Shown one piece after another: positions 54,112 through 61,452 of a DNA stretch of 64,000 bases (the first letter of the stretch is position 1; each line of letters begins with the position of its first letter). Both the position numbers and the translations under genes were made by a program. Origin of the DNA: UBA1672 sp963977495. GTDB taxonomy: Bacteria > Pseudomonadota > Alphaproteobacteria > Micavibrionales > Micavibrionaceae. The stretch spans positions 1-64,000 of the forward strand of contig CAXBOT010000007.1 of NCBI GenBank assembly GCA_963977495.1. Direction: 5' to 3'. A model generated the notes under the pieces. That model saw only the letters and a list, made by a program, of their open reading frames with translations. It searched no databases and was not told the origin of the DNA.

Positions 54112-54804
54112 ATGAACGCACCGGAACAAACTCTACCGACATTACTCTATCTTTTATGCGCGATGAGCGCGATGGCGTTTCTGATGTCATCCTATCTGTG
54201 GCTCTGGAAGACGGCGCGTCAAAAGCATGACGGCGATGCGGGGTTCAAGCCTGCTATTCATAAGGGGCAGCTTTATTCATTTTTAAGCGTGATGGTGCTG
54301 TCTATTTCTATTGGCATGTATGATCATTACAATAACGAGAGCGCGCTGAATATCGGCGGTGAAATCTGCGTGTTGGTGCTTGCGATCATTTATGCCTATC
54401 TGAAAGACAGTTCGGCGCATAAAATATCCGGCATCTTAAAATCGGTGCGCGCGGTTTTATTATTTGGCGCGCTGTGCGTTGCGGGGTGGGGGATTACCTT
54501 TATGCTGGGCTGGCTCTGCGCGTATGTTTTTTACGCTGTTGGCGCGGGCAATGGCAGCTTGTTAAATACAAACGTTGTTTTTATAACGGGACTGCTTTGG
54601 AATATTCCGACCCTTCTTCTTTATGCGAACATTGCCAAGAACGCACAAACCAAGGACGCCTTGGGCGGCAACGGGTTTCACAAATATTTATGGCCGATTT
54701 TGATGGCTTATACTGTCTTGCTGATACCGTTATTGGTTCAACAAATATCAGTGTCAGAGGAATGGCAACAAATGAAACAAGAGAAGCACATAAGAACGGT
54801 GTAG
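54112..54804 (+). CDS. Hypothetical polytopic membrane protein
   Basis: A 230-residue protein with about six hydrophobic helices (LLYLLCAMSAMAFLMSSYLW; ICVLVLAIIYAYL; LLFGALCVAGWGITFMLGWL; IPTLLLYANIA; PILMAYTVLLIPLLV). I do not recognise the family. It starts just after the ssrA terminator and lies 78 nt before sspB. Its role next to the trans-translation genes is unknown. Confidence 0.7.
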   Translation: MNAPEQTLPTLLYLLCAMSAMAFLMSSYLWLWKTARQKHDGDAGFKPAIHKGQLYSFLSVMVLSISIGMYDHYNNESALNIGGEICVLVLAIIYAYLKDSSAHKISGILKSVRAVLLFGALCVAGWGITFMLGWLCAYVFYAVGAGNGSLLNTNVVFITGLLWNIPTLLLYANIAKNAQTKDALGGNGFHKYLWPILMAYTVLLIPLLVQQISVSEEWQQMKQEKHIRTV

Positions 54805-54882
54805 TGCACTTGTTTGTATAAAGTTGTGAAATAATGATGACGGCTCTTGATTTATACCCCTAATATTTGCGACATATAAGAT

Positions 54883-55401
54883 ATGACTGATGAAGAAGAT
54901 TACTTACGCTATGATAAAATGGTTGAGGCCGCACTGAGAGGTGTGGTGCGCAAAGCCGTTGAAGAAGTGATTGATAATTATAACACCACGGGCGGTATGC
55001 CTGGCGACCATCACTTCTATATCACGTTTTTAACCGATTATCCGGGCGTTAAAATCCCTGACTATTTGCGTGAGCGTTACCCCGGTGAAATGACCATCGT
55101 TTTGCAATATCAATTCTCAGATTTGAAGGTTGATGATGAGCGCATGGAGGTCACACTATCCTTCAATAATGTGCCGGAACGCTTGGTCGTGCCGTTGAAT
55201 GCGATCAGTATTTTTGCCGACCCTTCTGTCAACTTCGCTTTGCAGTTCCAGCCTTTGGGTGATGTGCTTGATGATGAAGATTTGATTTTGCAGGAACTGG
55301 GCGAAGATGATCCTGATGATCCAGATGGATCAGGCGGTGGATCGCCTTCAGGTGAGAAGACAGGCGAAGTGATCTCATTGGACAATTTCCGTAAGAAATA
55401 A
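54883..55401 (+). CDS. sspB: ClpXP adaptor SspB (alphaproteobacterial type)
   Basis: Adaptor that binds the ssrA tag and delivers tagged proteins to ClpXP (172 residues). The folded domain (about 1-125) contains YDKMVEAALRGVVRKAVEEV, HHFYITFLTDYPGVKIPDYL and VPLNAISIFADPSVNFALQF. The tail is acidic and Gly/Ser-rich (DDPDDPDGSGGGSPSG) and ends EVISLDNFRKK, the conserved ClpX-docking end of the alphaproteobacterial form. It stands 0.8 kb from the ssrA gene whose product it recognises, and 15 nt before the hydrolase gene. Confidence 0.94.
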   Translation: MTDEEDYLRYDKMVEAALRGVVRKAVEEVIDNYNTTGGMPGDHHFYITFLTDYPGVKIPDYLRERYPGEMTIVLQYQFSDLKVDDERMEVTLSFNNVPERLVVPLNAISIFADPSVNFALQFQPLGDVLDDEDLILQELGEDDPDDPDGSGGGSPSGEKTGEVISLDNFRKK

Positions 55402-55415
55402 ATTAGGATAAGCGT

Positions 55416-56327
55416 ATGAGCTTATGGACCTCCCAGCAGGCCTTTATGAAAGAGCCATACCGCGTTTTGCTTAAGCGCGGTGAGTTTATTGATTCGAATC
55501 GTTCAGATCGCGAAATACCATATAAAATTTACCATCCTGTCGATCATGGGCTTGAAAAAATGCCTGTGATTATCTGGAGCCATGGCTTTGGCGGAAACCG
55601 CGACGGGGCATCCTTTATCTCCCGTTTTTTGGCGGCGCAGGGCTATACGATTATTCACATCACACATAGAGGCACGGACAGCTCCCTGTGGGAGGGGCAA
55701 GACGCGCATCCGTGGGATGTGTTGCGAAAGGCGACAATATCGCGACAAACAACATTAGACCGTATGTATGATGTCCCCTTTGTTTTGGATCAGCTTACGG
55801 ATTGGGTGCGTGATAACCCCGATGTTGGTCAATATATGGATATGAACCATATTGGTATGTCCGGTCATTCTTTCGGCGCGATGACGACGCAGGTTATGGC
55901 CGGTATGAAGTTTCCCGACATTAATGGCGATCTTACATTGATGCGTGATAAGCGTTTGTCATGCGGCATCTTATACAGCCCCGTGCCGATTGCCCATATC
56001 ACCGACGCGCCGCCCGAAGATGTTTATAACACGATTGATATACCCTTATTGCACATGACAGGGACGGATGATCAATCTCCATTGGAAAGCTTTGGTTATG
56101 AACACCGCCTTATCATACGTGAGCATGCGAATCATGCAGAACAATATTTACAAGTGCTCGATGATGGTGATCACATGGTTTATAATGGGACGCGCGGAAA
56201 ACTTGCCAATAACCCCAAACGCGAAGAACACGAAGCGCTCATCCTTGATGGGGCGTACGCCTTTTGGGAAGCATACTTAAAAGACAACGCGCAGGCCAAA
56301 GCGTGGCTGCAAGCGAACTATCTTTAA
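55416..56327 (+). CDS. Alpha/beta hydrolase (PAF-acetylhydrolase/chlorophyllase-like)
   Basis: A 303-residue serine hydrolase. The oxyanion region is VIIWSHGFGGNRDG, the nucleophile Ser152 is in GHSFG (GMSGHSFGAMT), an Asp lies in MTGTDDQSP, and the His is in VLDDGDHMVYNG. The dipeptide pattern matches dienelactone/PAF-acetylhydrolase-like lipases with no signal peptide. AGGA lies about 8 nt before the ATG, 15 nt after sspB, so the two are probably co-transcribed. The substrate is unknown. Confidence 0.88.
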   Translation: MSLWTSQQAFMKEPYRVLLKRGEFIDSNRSDREIPYKIYHPVDHGLEKMPVIIWSHGFGGNRDGASFISRFLAAQGYTIIHITHRGTDSSLWEGQDAHPWDVLRKATISRQTTLDRMYDVPFVLDQLTDWVRDNPDVGQYMDMNHIGMSGHSFGAMTTQVMAGMKFPDINGDLTLMRDKRLSCGILYSPVPIAHITDAPPEDVYNTIDIPLLHMTGTDDQSPLESFGYEHRLIIREHANHAEQYLQVLDDGDHMVYNGTRGKLANNPKREEHEALILDGAYAFWEAYLKDNAQAKAWLQANYL

Positions 56328-56624
56328 CGCCTTGTTGCCATTCAATATATTGATTGCCCCCGATGCCCTGATTACGTAAGGTGGGGGTATAATTGGCGGG
56401 CTATACGCGGGCGATGATGGCTAAGTAGTTGCAATTATTATGTAAAAACTATATGGGTGGTTGTCTTTTTCGCGTAAGCTTTCTTTGCATTTTGCCATTT
56501 TTTGTGATTAGATATGTATATAACAGAGTAACATTTATAAGAAGCAAACCTGAAAAGAGGCATATCCTTTTGCCGTTTTTTGGGCGATATGAAGTAATTC
56601 AAGTTTCCTAGGTTTGAACTAATG
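56328..56624. other. Intergenic region without a convincing gene
   Basis: About 300 bp between the hydrolase gene and the tRNA region. Only a loose CCCCC/GGGGG pairing near 56356-56388 and a low-complexity 60-codon frame (56429-56611) are seen; neither is supported. Confidence 0.4.
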
Positions 56625-56662
56625 AAAAAGCGTTTGGTGAGAGGTTGCCGAGCGCTTTTTTT
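56625..56662 (+). terminator. Terminator-like hairpin upstream of tRNA-Arg
   Basis: A 13-bp stem with two G-U pairs, AAAAAGCGTTTGG / CCGAGCGCTTTTT, with a T7 run (56656-56662). It insulates the tRNA from upstream transcription. Its right arm also carries part of the tRNA promoter. Confidence 0.7.
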
Positions 56663-56673
56663 GTGCGTATAGT
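56645..56673 (+). promoter_or_regulatory. Promoter of tRNA-Arg
   Basis: TTGCCG (56645-56650) and TATAGT (56668-56673), 17 nt apart, 14 nt before the tRNA's first base. Confidence 0.6.
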
Positions 56674-56687
56674 CCTGAAAAGTAAGA

Positions 56688-56763
56688 GCGCCCGTAGCTC
56701 AGGGGATAGAGCACTGGTTTCCGGAGCCAGGGGTCGCAGGTTCGAATCCTGCCGGGCGCGCCA
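56688..56763 (+). tRNA. tRNA-Arg (anticodon CCG)
   Basis: A 76-nt cloverleaf: acceptor GCGCCCG/CGGGCGC, D-arm GCTC-AGGGGATA-GAGC, anticodon arm CTGGT-TTCCGGA-GCCAG (one T-G pair) with anticodon CCG, variable GGGTC, T-arm GCAGG-TTCGAAT-CCTGC, discriminator G, and encoded CCA. It reads the Arg codon CGG. Confidence 0.97.
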
Positions 56764-56806
56764 TCGAGCGAGAATCTGGCGACATGCCTATAAGAAAGAT
56801 GAATAG

Positions 56807-57412
56807 ATGAAGTATATTTTGATTGTTTTGTTAACCATAGTTTTTGTTCTGCCATCTTCGAGTGAGGCTGAGGAGATGCCTGCGGCGTTTATGGCGCAAT
56901 GTACGATGGCTACGAAGAAGACGTCGTCTTTTTGCGAATGTTCTTTAAAGGCCTTTTCAAAATCAATGCGTGAAACACGGAAAAGAGATTTGTCAGTTTT
57001 AGAAATGAATTATGCATCGGAAAGGGCGGCATTTTTATCTGATCCGGCGATGAGTGACGATAAAATTGATGCAGTTTGCGATTTACATGATTCAGCGCTT
57101 GAATATAAAAATCAGGCCGCTATAGCGCGCAAAACGGATGCGCAGAAATACAGAGACCTGAGAGCAAAAAGTTTTGCGCAGCTTGATCGTAAAAAGGAAC
57201 TTGCGGAAGGTTATAATGCAGGGCACCAAGTGGCAGGCTCTCTCATCGCGGGGAAATTTTGTGATAACAGACATAAAATTAGTGAAATCAAACGCCATCA
57301 GGCAGAAGATGAAACCATGTTGTATGGCGAAATTCGGGAATTGTTTGAGATGAACCCGAATTTTTATTCATCTGCAATATTCAGAGAAGGCCAGAAAGGT
57401 AAATGTTCTTAA
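56807..57412 (+). CDS. Hypothetical secreted protein
   Basis: A 201-residue precursor with a signal peptide (MKYILIVLLTIVFVLPSSSEAEE). The mature part is helical and charged with six Cys in pairs (QCTMATKK, SSFCECSLKAF, VCDL, FCDN, GKCS), suggesting disulfides in the periplasm. The family is not recognised. AAGAAAG stands upstream of the ATG. It lies 43 nt after tRNA-Arg. Confidence 0.7.
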   Translation: MKYILIVLLTIVFVLPSSSEAEEMPAAFMAQCTMATKKTSSFCECSLKAFSKSMRETRKRDLSVLEMNYASERAAFLSDPAMSDDKIDAVCDLHDSALEYKNQAAIARKTDAQKYRDLRAKSFAQLDRKKELAEGYNAGHQVAGSLIAGKFCDNRHKISEIKRHQAEDETMLYGEIRELFEMNPNFYSSAIFREGQKGKCS

Positions 57413-57511
57413 TTCTCTCTGGTTTTTTGCCCTTGAGCAGAAAATGAGAGCACCGCCGCGTGTTTTCTTCGGTCATTGCGTATTGGTGTTTTTTTATCTA
57501 AGACTATTCCT

Positions 57512-58513
57512 ATGCAAATCAGTCCTGCCTATATATTGATGCCTTCCAAACAAAAGAAGCAGAAGCTTTTGTCTTTCGCGATGAAGGATGCATTTTTTGA
57601 CGGCATAACGCATGATTTGGTGGATTATGGCTATGACCTTCGGTTTTCGCTGACGGGCGGCGCAGGGGCGTATAAGCCCTATGCCCTTGCAACGGAGCGC
57701 CTTGACACCCCGCAAAAGCAGCAGCAATTTTCAAACGGTTTCTGGAGCATGTCTGAATCAGGTGCGATGAAAGCGCAAATTCAATTATCCTTACTCTTGG
57801 GGGAGGGCGGCAATGCGCACAGCTTCCTTCATGAAATTATGCATTTTCATCAGGATATGCAGGGGCTTTATTTTATTCCGATGAAGGAAGACGGTTTATT
57901 CCCGATAACGTTGGACGCACACAGCAACATTGTATCAATACTATTCTGCGAGGCATGGGCGCAAGTTGAAGCCATCCGTACGTGTTGGGCATTGCGGGAT
58001 AAGGGCGACCCTATTGGGTGGAACGGCGCAGTGCAATCGCCCGATTGGAAAGACTTGGCGCGTTCATATGATGCTGATTTGCAAAAAGGTTTGGATGAAG
58101 CGCGCGCCGCGGCAAATTGTTTCCGTCGTTGGTATCAAGGCAGGCATCGCGTTTTCTATGAAAAACACGCTATGAATATTTATGACCTGAATTTCAAACG
58201 TTTCGCGCAGGACGTTGATCATATCAGCGACGCAACGGTGGCGGAGCATTTAAGATCGCTTGATATCCCCGCATTGATCGCGCATATGCTAAAGGGCAGC
58301 GCGCCGAAATTCTTCTCACGCATTGATTGGGGGGATGATGCATTTCAGGGTGTGAAAAATGCGCAGGTTGCGAAACGCTTAGATATTGTTGCGCAAACAT
58401 ATGCGGCAGAGCACAGCCCCGCTATCCATGAGATTAAATGTGGCAGTCCACCTTATATCTGGAAACGATTGCGTGATGCTGAGATACAGACCGCCGAAGT
58501 GCCGCCGCACTGA
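57512..58513 (+). CDS. Unknown protein with HExxH motif (putative metallopeptidase)
   Basis: A 333-residue soluble protein. SFLHEIMHFHQDMQG holds HEIMH at 107-111, a zincin-type motif with a further His two residues on. CEAWAQVEAIRTCWALR, about 50 residues later, could supply the third ligand. It resembles the putative metallopeptidase families of unknown function seen in some Alphaproteobacteria. I use ATG 57512; the frame is open to a TTG at 57476. It is convergent with the ABC1-kinase gene, 36 nt apart. Confidence 0.72.
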   Translation: MQISPAYILMPSKQKKQKLLSFAMKDAFFDGITHDLVDYGYDLRFSLTGGAGAYKPYALATERLDTPQKQQQFSNGFWSMSESGAMKAQIQLSLLLGEGGNAHSFLHEIMHFHQDMQGLYFIPMKEDGLFPITLDAHSNIVSILFCEAWAQVEAIRTCWALRDKGDPIGWNGAVQSPDWKDLARSYDADLQKGLDEARAAANCFRRWYQGRHRVFYEKHAMNIYDLNFKRFAQDVDHISDATVAEHLRSLDIPALIAHMLKGSAPKFFSRIDWGDDAFQGVKNAQVAKRLDIVAQTYAAEHSPAIHEIKCGSPPYIWKRLRDAEIQTAEVPPH

Positions 58514-58549
58514 TCGGGTTCATGGAAGTGTTGGGGGAATGGCAGCGGG

Positions 58550-59920
58550 CTATTTCTGTGGTTGCGTTGCTTGCTCGATACCAAATTTATCCAGCGCGGC
58601 TTTTTGTGTTTTGCGCAATTTTTCAACGTCCAGCCCGTCGATCAGTTCATTGAAAACCTGATACCAGTTGATCTCTGCCTTAAGGTGGAGGAAGACAGAA
58701 CCCAGACCAAGCGCGGCGCGATCCATGAAGACAAATTCACGCGGCACTTGGACGCCGCCGATTTCGCGCAATTTCTTATGTACTTTTTCCGCGGTTTCAC
58801 GCCCGTAAACGCCGTTGGTTACCTCACCAATGGGGCGCACGGCATCTTCCAGAATAGGGCCGTATAGGAATTTTGCCCAGATATTGAGGGTTTCGACCTG
58901 CTCCTTGCTGAGGTCATGAAAACCCCATGTTTCATAAGCATGTACGGCAAGGTCAATATCGTCATTTTGTAACGCATGATATAAATCAACAACGCCGCCG
59001 ATAAATTCGACAGGAAAGACACGTACACATCCGAAATCAAGCAGATTGATGGAAAGATCATCGCGTATGGTGTAGTTGCCCAAATGCGGGTCACCATGGA
59101 TGATGCCGTAATTATAGAGCGGCACATACCACGCACGGAACATATTCATGGCGATGGTGTTGCGGGTTTCCGTATCTTTATCAATAAACTTTAAAATCGG
59201 TGTCCCTTCCATCCATGTGCTGGTCAGAAGGCGTTTTGTTGAAAGATCGTTGACGACCTCGGGAACGTGGACATGCGCCTCGTTACGCAGCATGTATTGA
59301 TAAAGCCGCGTATATTTGGCTTCCAGTTCGTAGTCCAGCTCCTCGCGCAGGCGCTCGGCCAATTCAGCGTGGATTTGCTTGGTTTTTATGGCCTTGTCGT
59401 AGCGCTCATACAAAGAAAAGATGATCTTTAATTGGTTCAGATCGGCATCAATGGCGGATTGCATGTCGGGATATTGCAATTTGCACGCAAGCGCCGCCCC
59501 ATCATGGGCGGTTGCTTTGTGCACTTGTCCAAGGCTGGCGGCAGCGGCGGCATCTTTTTCGAATGAGGCGAATTGTGTTTCCCAGTCTGCGCCCAATTCA
59601 TTTTTCATGCGGCGGCGTACAAACGGCCAGCCCATAGGCGGGGCATTCGATTGTAATTGTTGAAATTCAGTTGCGTATTCATTGGGCAGGGCTTCGGGGA
59701 TTGTGGACAGGATTTGCCCGACTTTCATCAACGGGCCTTTTAAATTGCCCAATGATTTCATCAATGCTCCCGCATGTTCTGAGCGGTCAATATCCAGTCC
59801 GAGATATTTTTCTCCGGCCAGCTTCATCGCCAGATTGGCCATTGTGCCCGATACGCGGCTATAGCGCGCCATACGTCCGCCAAGAGTGTTTTTTTCCAGT
59901 GATTTTTCTTTAGAAGCCAT
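58550..59920 (-). CDS. ABC1/UbiB-family atypical kinase
   Basis: A 456-residue member of the ABC1/ADCK/UbiB family. KxGQ motif LMKVGQILSTIPEALP near residue 65, the Ala-rich loop AAAAASLGQVHKA in place of a glycine-rich loop, then HGDPHLGNY (catalytic loop) and LLDFGCVRVF (DFG-like). Relatives support ubiquinone synthesis as ATPases, and others act elsewhere; this one lacks the C-terminal membrane helices of E. coli UbiB and its neighbours are not ubi genes. So the exact role is open. Confidence 0.9.
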   Translation of the reverse strand: MASKEKSLEKNTLGGRMARYSRVSGTMANLAMKLAGEKYLGLDIDRSEHAGALMKSLGNLKGPLMKVGQILSTIPEALPNEYATEFQQLQSNAPPMGWPFVRRRMKNELGADWETQFASFEKDAAAAASLGQVHKATAHDGAALACKLQYPDMQSAIDADLNQLKIIFSLYERYDKAIKTKQIHAELAERLREELDYELEAKYTRLYQYMLRNEAHVHVPEVVNDLSTKRLLTSTWMEGTPILKFIDKDTETRNTIAMNMFRAWYVPLYNYGIIHGDPHLGNYTIRDDLSINLLDFGCVRVFPVEFIGGVVDLYHALQNDDIDLAVHAYETWGFHDLSKEQVETLNIWAKFLYGPILEDAVRPIGEVTNGVYGRETAEKVHKKLREIGGVQVPREFVFMDRAALGLGSVFLHLKAEINWYQVFNELIDGLDVEKLRKTQKAALDKFGIEQATQPQK

Positions 59921-60083
59921 AATTTAATTAGTTAGACCATCGTAACAATAAACACCAACATTTTTTATGACACAAAGCCATAAACATATTTTACGGCTTT
60001 TTTACGACATAGAAGTAGACAAAAGCCGATATTCTGTGCTGCAATCGTATGTGAATATGAATATTTGAAGGATTCGAACAACA

Positions 60084-60755
60084 ATGAAATTAAGAAAACA
60101 GGTTTTATCTTCCCTTTTTATTATATTGGGGGTTGTCAGTTTTATGCCCGAAGCCAATGCGGGGTGGTTAGATTTCCTGTTTCCGCAGACTGAAACGGGT
60201 CCTGATCCTTCGGAAACATTAAGAGCACCTTTTGCAGATGAAAATGCTGTGGTCGATGATTTAGACAGTCAGGGTAACCCTGATGATTCAATCCCGTTGG
60301 ATCAACGCCATCGCCCGAATTCTGTTATCACGCAGTGGGTACAAGATACCGTCCCACTATTATTGACATACAAAGCGTCAACCTATGAGCAGGAATATTC
60401 AAAGAAGATCGTGAGTTTCAGTAAGGGCGGCACGGATGAATATGTTCAGTTTTTGCATGATAAGAATATTCTAAAAACCCTAAAGACCGGGCGTTATAAC
60501 GTCACCGGCATTATTCAGGAATATCCTGTTATTGTGAATGAGGGGCCTGTTGACGGGCGCTATCTTTGGCTTTTCAAAGTCGGTGTTTTAATCACTTATT
60601 TTGATAGCGGTCTGAAAAAATATACGCATGCAAAAGATGGCGATACCATCACGCAGGAATTTACTGTGACGATGCAGCTTGGGCGTGTCAAAGGTGCGAA
60701 TAACGAACATGGCATTTTGATCGAAACATGGGACGTTAAAAACAAAAAGCCATGA
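60084..60755 (+). CDS. DotI/IcmL-like secreted protein
   Basis: A 223-residue precursor with a signal peptide (LSSLFIILGVVSFMPEANA). The C-terminal domain, from about NSVITQWVQDTVPLLLTYKA to RVKGANNEHGILIETWDV, has the DotI/IcmL/TraM layout: W-x-x-D-x-x-x-x-Y, QFLHDKNILKTLKTGRYNV, IVNEGPVDGRYLWLF and a final V...GILIE strand. In type IVB secretion DotI is an inner-membrane or periplasmic component. No other Dot/Icm gene is here, so this copy is an orphan and has a cleavable-looking signal rather than the usual anchor. Confidence 0.68.
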   Translation: MKLRKQVLSSLFIILGVVSFMPEANAGWLDFLFPQTETGPDPSETLRAPFADENAVVDDLDSQGNPDDSIPLDQRHRPNSVITQWVQDTVPLLLTYKASTYEQEYSKKIVSFSKGGTDEYVQFLHDKNILKTLKTGRYNVTGIIQEYPVIVNEGPVDGRYLWLFKVGVLITYFDSGLKKYTHAKDGDTITQEFTVTMQLGRVKGANNEHGILIETWDVKNKKP

Positions 60756-60864
60756 TGTTGTACGAAAAGGGGCGCGAATGAATATTTTTGTATTCTTTGC
60801 GTTTTCTTCTTTGAACAATACAGTACAATTCATCCACGAATCATTTATCTAAGGAGCAATAAAT

Positions 60865-61170
60865 ATGACTGAAAATGTCGCGAGTTTCCCTGTGTCAGGC
60901 GCAAGTGAAGAACAGCAAGCCGAAACCAAAGATGTCGGCGGTGTCGCAGGGCAGAGATTGGCCAGTTTTCTTGAAAGAGTAGAACGTCTGGAAGAAGAAA
61001 AAGCGGCATTGATGGAAGACATCAAAGAAGTTTACGCCGAAGCCAAAGGCGTTGGTTTTGATGTTAAGACGATGCGTAAAGTGATTGCTTTGCGTAAAAT
61101 GGATTCAGAAAAACGCCGTGAGTCAGAGCAATTGCTGGATCTTTATAAATCAGCCGTTGGCATGATGTAA
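60865..61170 (+). CDS. gapR: GapR-like DUF2312 nucleoid protein
   Basis: A 101-residue DUF2312/UPF0335 protein. VAGQRLASFLERVERLEEEKAALMEDIKEVYAEAKG and KTMRKVIALRKMDSEKRRE are the conserved helices. In Caulobacter, GapR is a small coiled-coil protein that binds overtwisted DNA and helps replication and segregation. The N-terminal 25 residues are a poorly conserved acidic extension. AAGGAG lies 8 nt before the ATG. Confidence 0.93.
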   Translation: MTENVASFPVSGASEEQQAETKDVGGVAGQRLASFLERVERLEEEKAALMEDIKEVYAEAKGVGFDVKTMRKVIALRKMDSEKRRESEQLLDLYKSAVGMM

Positions 61171-61184
61171 TCATCAGACGCTTT

Positions 61185-61427
61185 TTATATCTTAGAGTGC
61201 GTCCCGTCACAAAATGGGGCGTTACCTGAATGTTTGCATTGGCAGAGCCATGCTTTCCCCGTTTTCACCGCTGTAAATTTCTGTGATGTAAAGGACGTTC
61301 CTTTGTGTGAACCGTCACAAAAGGGCTGCTTATCTGATCGACCGCATGTGCAAAACCAATAATCTTTTCCTTCTTCCAGATCAACACCTATCGGGTTTTT
61401 TGCGGCAATATTTGGGGTGTCACTCAT
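61185..61427 (-). CDS. CDGSH iron-sulfur domain protein
   Basis: An 80-residue protein with two CDGSH-type 2Fe-2S motifs in tandem: CTCGRSDKQPFCDGSH and CQCKHSGNAPFCDGTH. Each has the C-x-C, Cys and His ligands. Bacterial tandem CDGSH proteins are soluble electron-transfer or cluster-carrier proteins. It is the third gene of the gpsA-acs set (25 nt after acs) and is convergent with the GapR gene, 14 nt away. Confidence 0.95.
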   Translation of the reverse strand: MSDTPNIAAKNPIGVDLEEGKDYWFCTCGRSDKQPFCDGSHKGTSFTSQKFTAVKTGKAWLCQCKHSGNAPFCDGTHSKI

Positions 61428-61452
61428 ATATTTTTCGTCCTTGGGTTATGTG

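Noticed and set aside
56429..56611. 60-codon ORF before tRNA-Arg
   Set aside because: No ribosome site, unusual composition and no context.
59974..60003. AAAGCC/GGCTTT hairpin with T run between the ABC1 kinase and the IcmL-like gene
   Set aside because: Only 6 bp of stem, and it lies between divergent genes where a terminator has nothing to end.
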